DNA of 64,000 nt, from positions 1-64,000 of the forward strand of contig CAWUHX010000206.1 in NCBI GenBank assembly GCA_963922205.1, read 5' to 3'. Made by a program: the position numbers and the translations under genes. The number at the start of each line of letters is the position of its first letter. Position 1 is the first letter of the stretch. The notes below the pieces were generated by a model. The model made no database searches. It was not told the origin of the DNA and was given only the letters and a program-made list of their open reading frames with translations. Source of the DNA: Romanomermis culicivorax. Taxonomy: Eukaryota; Nematoda; Enoplea; Mermithida; Mermithidae. This document shows positions 56,255 to 64,000 of the stretch, piece after piece.

Positions 56255-57665
56255 TTATAATAAAATAGAATGTTGCATTGAATTAAAAATTTTTGATACG
56301 TAAAGATTTTTTAACTCGTCAAATTTTCGGCACGCTTTTTACGACCTTCTCGTTTGGTCATCTTTCTATAAAAGACCTTATTTGTCTACATGCTTTTTAC
56401 GGCCAGCTCGCTCTGGTCATTTTTATAAAAGACCTTCTTGGTCATTTTTGGCAGAACATCAAAATTTATACGCATGCACCCGTAAGGATAATGTTTCATC
56501 GCGTAATGACTCTCCCGATATTTTACTCATTAAACAGACCATTACTAACCAGATTGACCGTTCTGACATTTGTTGACTTGAACGATCGTTCAGAAAATGG
56601 GACCTCCGAAATATATTTACACCTGCAGGTGGCACCCTTTTGACAAAGGGGGTCCGGGGTGCAAATTTTTGAGGGCTTCCTCTTCCCAGAGGGGAAGCCG
56701 TTTTTACACACAATCGCTTTTTATTTCTTTTCCATTTTTTGTTCATTTTAGTTTTCCTTTTTGCGTTCATCATTGATTTTCCTTTTCAACCCACAGTAAC
56801 ACATTCATTACCATAATCGAAAAAATTACCGTAATTCTACTATTACGGTAATTTCCGAATCTGTATCCTTTACCGTACGTCAACTCTCCAAATTTTCTAC
56901 ACGCTTTTTACGACCAGCTCGTTTGGTCATCTTTCTATAAAAGACCTCATTTGTCTACATACTTTTTACGGCCAGCTCGCTCTGGTCATTTTCATAAAAG
57001 ACCTTCTTGGTCATTTTTGGCAGAACATCAAAATTTATACGCATGCACCCGTAAGGATAATGTTTCATCGCGTAATGATTCTCCCGATATTTTACTCATT
57101 AAACAGACCATTACTGACCAGATTGACCGTTCTGACATTTGTTGACTTGAACGATCGTTCAGAAAATGGGACCTCCGAAATATATTTACACCTGCAGGTG
57201 GCACCCTTTTGACAAAGGGGGTCCGGGGTGCAAATTTTTGAGGGCTCCCTCTTCCCAGAGGGGAAGCCGTTTTTACACACAATCTCTTTTTATTTCTTTT
57301 CCATTTCTTGTTCATTTTAGTTTTCCTTTTTGCGTTCATCATTGATTTTCCTTTTCAACCCACAGTAACACATTTATTACCATAATCGAAAAAATTACCG
57401 TAATTCTACTATTAGGGTAACTCTAGAACATACATTTTTAACCGTACGACCTATAAATCGACCGTATATGTTTACTGTACGACCTATAAATCGACGAAGA
57501 AATTAACCGTATATGTTTACTGTACGACCTGTAAATCCGACAAAAGCCAATCGTGTATGTTTACTGTACGACCTATAAATCGGTCAAAAGTGACAAATTA
57601 TAGGTCGTACACAAAAGATAGGAGTATCCTTAAGCGTAAAACCTATACGGGCCGGCCTTACTACT
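56255..57665 (-). repeat. Polinton 2 right terminal inverted repeat
   Basis: Two modules (about 56330-56790 and 56890-57370), more alike than those of copy 1, each followed by the hairpin, then the tandem array (about 57440-57610) and the tip. Confidence 0.88.
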
Positions 57666-57816
57666 ACAGCCTATTACTCACTGTAATAGGGTCAATCTGA
57701 TATGGTTCACCATCAATGTGACGTCTGAAACACGGTACTACCTGACGTGATACCCAAACCTCCCCAGCTCTCCCAATTGAACATGGCATACACGTGACAT
57801 GGCGTAAAACGTGACA
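57666..57816 (+). repeat. Target-site duplication and last 145 bp of the 3' LTR
   Basis: acagcc (57666-57671) repeats 37230-37235. 57672-57816 matches 22666-22810 of the 5' LTR and ends ACGTGACA, completing a 1417-bp LTR. Confidence 0.93.
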
Positions 57817-59447
57817 CTTTTAAGTGATTAAAAATCTGGGTCAGCAGACATATTCTCACTTTTTGGCCATATGACATTTTTGGTATAAGTTGGGAATAGA
57901 CCGGCGAAAAAACGGTGTTCCAGTGGCAGATTTACTGTAGAATTTGTATAAAACAAATCGAGCATAAAATAGTCGCATCAATGATTTATGAAGAAGATTA
58001 TGGTCAAACAATTTACAGTAAATGATAGACGTGCAAACCGAGAGAAGGCATGCTAATTGATACAAAGAACTTTATTACTTTAGTCCAAAAAGAATCTTTT
58101 TATAGTCCAGCGATATAGCAAATTTTTCATGAAATTCAAGCCCTCTACAACGATGCGATGGAAATGAAAAAATTAATAACAGCACCCGTTCCGAAAAATA
58201 GACGCTTAAATCCCCTGCTGTAACGAAAACGAGATCTGTGGTGTCGAGCATCAATTTACTCGCATCTATCTTGCGGTTAACTTACATTACAGTAAGATGC
58301 AATTCATAAGTACGAAAACATATTCAGAGTACAGAAAATCGTCGGAACTACAAATCGATCTTTTATCACAACATCATCACGGTTCAAAAATGAATTTTAG
58401 ACACTTTTGAGCAAAAAGTAACAAACAATCTTCCATGTAGAACAAAACAATACAATAGATCCATCACAACCGGCGCTGTCTTTTTAGTATAAAAAACGAC
58501 AGTATGAAGTGGAAAGGCCAGCTCGTCGGATGTATAGAATACAGAAATATGAACAAAAAACATAAAAACAGGGTGCGAAGCTACTTCGTAGTTTTATGAA
58601 TCAAATGGCAAAACTTTGGTCATAGATCGTAATTTTTTCTAAAGCTAAAATCTTGTAAATAGCAGTTGATATTGTGCCATAAAATAGATGAAAGCCGCTT
58701 TAGACGCTAACGATATCGCACAATTCTTAGACAAATTTCCTAAATACAGGTAAAAAATCGAGGAATGCAACAAAAGTGAATGAGACAAAATAAATATCCA
58801 ATCAGAATTTTCTTGCAACGATTTTTCTAATCATCGGTTTTTTCAGCGTAAGAAAATAGCCTGAAAAACGCTTCGCCTAGTTCCACAGCCGATCGAGCTA
58901 TACTGTTCGAGTTCCATTCATTCGATACTCAATATCACACAGCTTCTTACCTTGAAGTTTCATATCTATAACTACAGCATCAGTCTCCAATAGTATATCA
59001 CTGCTTTTTGATGTCATTCTTAAAACTTAAGTAATTAGCAGTATTCGTCCACTGCAATAAGAGCTTACTGTAAATATTCTTTACCATCGATGAAAACTGA
59101 ACCGACTAAACGGTGAAAGTTTCATGACCCGTAACTTAATATCGAAAATCCTTAGCAGTGATGGTCATAGTGAGGAAAATTATTTTTTTTTAATTTTCAA
59201 TACCTCTTTGGAGACAGGCGTAGGAAAAATCATTTGATTTAAAAGTATTGAAATCGAATTTTCAAGAAGATCTCATTGATCGTTTCTCATTTGGAATCTG
59301 ACTCTTCAGCGGAAATCACGCTTTTATGGAATCTGTAGAAAATATACACAAAAATCGTGTCCCCGTAGCAGTATCACTGTGTATCGAACCCGATAGCGGA
59401 ACCATCTTCCGGATCTCTTTGTACATATTTATACTTGAAATACTTAC
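57817..59447. other. Host DNA with no gene I can support
   Basis: Starts with cttt, the right duplication of the retroelement. AT-rich, with only short frames. It may be the continuation (3' side) of the Ig/FnIII gene, but no exon could be anchored. Confidence 0.4.
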
Positions 59448-62400
59448 CAATCGGAATCAAACTATCGTCGTTCGAAATAGGAGAATTAACTGTATCTGAA
59501 ATGAAAAAACAAGTAAACAAACGGATATTCGAAAATGAGGAACACTGCATGCCGTTTGAGGAACTAGATTTTTTATAGGGTTCATAGAAAATTGTGCCCG
59601 ACGCCGTTGAACCGTATCGATTTTTTGCCAGTAAATAAATTTTGTATGTTGATCCTGAATTGAAATAGTTCATATCGGCTTCGTCTTGATATACAAATAG
59701 TGGATTCGCAGGGCCGGCAGCTTAAAATTGAGCATAAAGGCTTAGGATATCTAAAACTCAAAACAGATCTAAATTCAAAATATATCTGGTCTAGTTAAAT
59801 TGAATAAACTTTGTCGTTTAGAACGGTGTCACAGACAAAAAACTTGGACATTTTTATAACTTACTTTTATAATGCAATAGACTGAAGCTTCTTTCTAGCC
59901 CATCGTGAACCTCAACATTTGGAAACTTTGACGTCAGATTGTCTCGAACAAAAAAAAATTTTACTCTTGTGTAATGTAAATCGAAGTTCAGCAAACGTTC
60001 GACGGACTTAATCGTCCACGAAAGTCGTTGTTTCTTTTTGTCAAATTCTATAGTGTTAATCATAGGAGTGACTGCAAAAAATAGATACGTTAACGATGAG
60101 AATAATAATTAAATTTTCTGAGATCTTCAAAAAATAAATCATAACAATCAAAAATTTCGATGTGGTCATCACTAGAGAAACACGACAGATTTTTTTGAAG
60201 GAGAAGTCGCTCAACGATAGTATTGCCACGGCATAATGACTATTCACAAATGAATTTCACTTTTGAGTCATTTTACAATTATGTTATTATGCTCATGCAT
60301 GAAACGGTATATGCACATGAGGGTTCACTTTGTTCCCCCGCAGACAGAGCCCGAGTGCATGAGGTTGCGCTTTACTCCCTATGCAGACAAAAGTAACAGC
60401 TAGTCATTATCACTTTTTTTCTGAAGTGAAGAAGTATAAGTAAGGTCGATTCTACAAGCTTTGGCCTGTTCAATTTTGCACAGCAATCAAATTCCTGGCT
60501 GCGTAGCTAAATTTTCCTGTCAAGTTGTATACAGTGCAACCAAGACTCTGACGGCTCCTTCGTTAGGTTACATAGTTTCTTATCCGGATATGCATTTTTA
60601 TGCATTTTAAAACTGAAAAAAACTGCAAATTTTCGTTAGAAAATGTTGTAGCTTATACAGGGTGAGCCAAAAAAGGCGACTGGTACTGACTTTCATAGCT
60701 TCAAATGGGTAAAGCTTTTTTGATGCTGTTTCCTGCCGTCGATAGATAAAACATCTGGTATAAAAAGTCAGCCAGGTTGCTCCAATGTTGACTGACTAGA
60801 ATCAAAAATACTAAACGTCGGTTTTTTTAGAAATAAATTTTGAAAAATTGACAAAATCAACATGTCTTACAACAGAAAAGTACAAGAGATCCAATCATGA
60901 GAACCATATAACAGCTGAAAACTGCAAGAGAGCCATTTGAGTGTGTCCCACTTTCTGTTTCACCGATAATTTTAATCGTTTTTCGATGTGGTCAATGACA
61001 GAATTTATTTTATTTTGATTTTTTCTTTTTTTCCACTTTAAAAACAAAAGCTTTTGATTTTGGCGAAATTTTGCCCCATATTGAAACAAGAAGTTAATGA
61101 CTTTAAATTACGTGTAACTTACAAATCTGGGTGACTTTTAAAGTATTATTGTGTGTAAAAAGCTTTACAAAACTTTTCTCACAATAGGACTACTTTTAAT
61201 TTGATTTCACAATTTTTACTTTTTGAAAAATGATGATCACTTCTACTAAATTTCTGTTTGTAGAGTAACCATAAATGCTAGAAGCATAGCATTTGGATTT
61301 TATAACAAACATAAACAGGGCATTCTAATGCAACAATCCGCATTAAAAGAGCTTCATTCGTTCAAAAGTTATGCAAATCAGCATCGGTCGCCTTTTTTTG
61401 GCTCACCCTGTATTACAACCTTTAAGCATCAACATACTATGGATAAATGTCTGATCTTGTTTTTTTCGATAAGTCTGACGAAAACTAAGATTTTTGATGA
61501 TTATTTTAACAGAATCTTTTTGTGGTCGTTGGGAATTTTTGACTTTAGTGAAACTTAAATATTTGCCGTTGGAAAAAATTTATACCACAGGACAATGGTA
61601 GAAGTTCTCGCTGATTAGAAAGTTCAAATTCTTGATTGCTTGACCAACTGTTGAATTTCAGTTTGACCAAATGAAAATTCGCTGAGTTCGCTGAAAATGA
61701 GACCTTTTATCTACGAAATAAAATTTGAAAAGATTCATTTTCAAACGTTCTAGAATATCAAAACGCCGAATTTTTTCCGGCGCTCGGCGCCAAAATTACT
61801 GATCTTCGAGTCCAAGATAAAAAACGCTACGAACAGAATTGCAACTCTTTCGCCAAGTGGCGAAACATCATGATCATCTATGGTTATACGTAGAATAAGC
61901 TGAAAAAATGCATTTTCGGACGTTTTAGAAGCATCATCACGTCCACTAGCTTTTTTTCACTATTCCGATAAATTTCTTTCCTTCTTTCTTTATTTCTTTT
62001 AACCGATAAAATTCAGTTTAAAGAGTCTAAAACTGCCGCGAATGGAATAAAATACAAGAAAACTAGCTTTGAATCGTTTTTCTGATAAAATTGAGCGAAT
62101 TATCAATTTCATACTGAGCAACATTTTTCCCTTTAAATTGCATATTGCAAGTTGTCCGATGCAAAAAATCCTGCTGCACATGCGTTGACGAATTTTCACA
62201 AACGCACACTAATATAAAGGACACAAAATATAAAATATAATAAAATTTAATTTTGGATTTTACTGCAATAGCCGGGTGGATCCTGATGATAGTAATGTAA
62301 AAAATATTTCTAATTGAGCTGAGAAAGGTAAAAAATGAGTTTTCTTTGCTCCAGGCTTTTTATTACAAAAATACCGGACTTGGAAATTCTTTACACTCCC

Positions 62401-63898
62401 CCAACCCAAATCTGTAAAAAGTGAAGGGATCTTCTCCCATCAAGGTGGTCAGGAAGTGATCAAATTTTGCGTTACAAGTATAATTTTGCTTCATCATACA
62501 GAAGTTTCAACTTTATGCACATCTTGCTTTAGAAACGTAGCCCAATTTATGGAAAATTTACAGAAAGTTATTTGTCTTCGAGCTATATTTGCGAAAAATT
62601 TGTTTGCAGCAATTTCCAATTATTCAAGCTTTTAAAAGTTCAGAGGGATAGCGAATAACTACGGTTGCGATAAATTGAGTCATGAGCAAATAAATTATTT
62701 CAGTCGTTATTATATTATCTGTTCTTTTTTCAAATTAAGCCGATTAAAAATCTCCAACCTCATTGGATTTTTTCGAAGCCAGAACAAAACCAAAAAATTC
62801 AGTGGAATGTGCAGAACTTGTTGTATCAGTGTTTGTACGCATCGGATGCATGTTTAGACCTTTAATGCAAAATGAAAAACGCGCCACCTGTCCGGGCAAA
62901 TTTAACACAGAATTTTTAGAGTCGTCATTTTGGGCGGGACCTAACCGGAGATGGAGAACGTTTTTATATTTATTACACAACAAAAGGATACCTCCAAAAT
63001 CGACTTGAACTACCGATCCACCGACACTATTGGTCACATTGCACACGTAAATTCCGCAATCGTCGATATTTGTATTGTTTATGTGTAGAATATTAAAACC
63101 GTAATACAAATTCGAAGTGTTGTCGAATAAGAGACCATAAACCATTTTCATCCTATTGTCAGATGTAAGCGGGATCTGCGGTAGAACATTTTATTAACAA
63201 ATTTCCATCCGTAAGTTGCAGGGACAATGTTAGTGAAAAGAGTCAACATTTTGCTAGAGTATTAGGTCATGATTTTCCGATTAAGATTTTTTTCCGAATA
63301 GCTAAATATGAAAAGACTTAAAACAGTATTTTGGATTTGACTTTTTGAGAATGTATTTCGTTGCAACAATTCTGGCTTTACTCTAATATATTTATCAAAC
63401 TTTTGAGAACCATACCCGTAAAATAACATTTACCAAGCTTATCCTGTGATGCGGATGCTGAAATCTTCACACACGCATTATTTTTTTTATTTTTAGAAAA
63501 GCATGTAAAGATCGAGTGACTGTCAAGCAAATTCAATAAAAAGAAACATAACGGAATCCACAATGTGTGTCAAGGAAACAGGACAACCAAGTGAGACCGA
63601 AAATAAAAAAATGTAGAAATTTACGAGGTCACGATGAGCACTATGCTAAGCAGATGTCTTCAAAAATCGTGCGCATAGTAAAAGTAAGATACAGATTCCA
63701 GCTTAGATTTGACCCTACCATCAGAATTTCCAATATCTAAATGCGAGCAAAAAATTCCTTTACATACCGGCAACAATTGTCCACGCCGATACCATAATGC
63801 TAAGGCCGGTGGACTAGCTGTGAAATTACAAGAAAGCATTGCGCTTTCACCTTCCTTGAACGTCAAATTGCAATCCTTTGTTAATATCTGCGGTGAAT
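59448..63898 (-). CDS. Host cell-surface-type gene, Ig and fibronectin III exons (partial)
   Basis: Exons on the minus strand, each with GT/AG sites: 63768-63898, 62992-63175, 59865-60071, an exon from 59720 ending about 59590-59635, and a 48-nt exon 59448-59495. Phases agree from exon to exon (0, 1, 1, 1). The first two carry an Ig domain (Cys in MLSCNFTAS, Trp in LALWYRRG, the closing DCGIYVCNVTNSVGG). The next two form a fibronectin III domain (KQRLSWTI, then TYKIYLLAKNRYG). This fits an adhesion or receptor protein, not identifiable further. Both ends are missing. The end of the fourth exon is uncertain. Confidence 0.7.
60658..61410. mobile_element. Mariner-like MITE, 753 bp
   Basis: Inverted ends CAGGGTGAGCCAAAAAA-GGCGAC, with weaker pairing for about 45 bp further in, and TA on both sides (60656-60657 and 61411-61412). 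No transposase frame. It lies in the 2.9-kb intron between the Ig and FnIII exons. Confidence 0.85.
61413..62991. other. Intron DNA of the host gene
   Basis: AT-rich; no exon or repeat family seen. A pyrimidine-rich run lies near 61975-62000. Confidence 0.4.
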
Positions 63899-64000
63899 CT
63901 GGAAAAGACGACGTTTGTTTAGAATTTTTAACATATGGAGACAATCAAGTATGGTTTCCAGATTTTTTCATCCAGTAATTCCATTCTATAGAAATCCCAA

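Larger units (their letters stand above)
37236..57665. mobile_element. Polinton/Maverick copy 2 (20.43 kb), nested in the 3' LTR
   Basis: The ends AGTAGTAAGG..CCTTACTACT are flanked by perfect 6-bp duplications acagcc (37230-37235 and 57666-57671), and the empty site is visible in the 5' LTR. Gene order is as in copy 1. The region 43304 to about 52650 is nearly identical to copy 1 with a constant offset of 36329 bp; both sides are clearly more diverged. Confidence 0.95.
21394..57816 (+). mobile_element. Ty3/Gypsy LTR retroelement with Env-like gene before Pol, with nested Polinton 2
   Basis: LTRs begin TGTCACGT and end ACGTGACA, with 8-bp inverted ends. Both are 1417 bp once Polinton 2 is removed from the 3' LTR. 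A cttt duplication flanks the element (21390-21393 and 57817-57820). The order is leader, Gag-like region, Env-like glycoprotein, two retropepsins, reverse transcriptase, RNase H, integrase. The integrase GPYF motif and domain order RT-RH-IN place it in Ty3/Gypsy. It is inactive: Gag has frame breaks and a stop, the RT active site is changed and a TGA cuts Pol. Confidence 0.9.

Noticed and set aside
57856-58065. Minus-strand frame of 69 codons in host DNA
   Set aside because: No splice sites, motifs or composition support it.
60895-61089. Transposase remnant in the MITE
   Set aside because: The short frame shows no DDE motif or helix-turn-helix that I can recognise.

Overview
The window is animal nuclear DNA, most likely from an invertebrate. 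It carries GT-AG introns of about 50-90 nt inside its mobile DNA, a host gene with immunoglobulin and fibronectin III exons, a mariner-type MITE, a Ty3/Gypsy retroelement and two Polinton (Maverick) elements. A nematode is possible, but nothing here proves it. I saw no rRNA, tRNA or CRISPR.

Layout: 1-881 is part of a retroelement LTR (LTR A). 882-21132 is Polinton copy 1. 21133-21393 is host flank. 21394-22810 is the 5' LTR of a Ty3/Gypsy element with an unusual gene order, whose internal region runs 22811-35963. Its 3' LTR starts at 35964, is cut at 37235 by Polinton copy 2 (37236-57665), resumes after the target-site duplication and ends at 57816. Both LTRs measure exactly 1417 bp once the nested element is removed. 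The retroelement has a 4-bp duplication (cttt) and Polinton 2 a 6-bp one (acagcc). From 57817 to the end is host DNA, with a minus-strand Ig/FnIII gene whose large intron holds a MITE (60658-61410).

Each Polinton has terminal inverted repeats of about 1.35-1.45 kb built from tandem modules and hairpins. Reading leftwards is a protein-primed DNA polymerase gene of 11 exons. Reading rightwards are a two-exon unknown gene, a packaging ATPase, a membrane protein, a small two-exon gene, a core/mu-like peptide, a conserved unknown, a chromodomain integrase, an adenovirus-type cysteine protease, a small membrane protein, a putative minor capsid protein, a pVI-like membrane-active protein and the major capsid protein (with its own intron). 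Near the right end a GC-rich two-exon minus-strand gene is intact in both copies and matches no family I know.

Both Polintons are decayed (stops in polymerase, ATPase, integrase and capsid), but the copies are almost identical over about 9.3 kb (6975-16320 and 43304-52650) while both flanks have diverged clearly, a pattern that suggests gene conversion, recombination or an assembly artefact. The retroelement has an envelope-like glycoprotein between Gag and Pol in the same frame as Pol, two retropepsin-like domains in series, and a reverse transcriptase whose two catalytic aspartates are asparagines.
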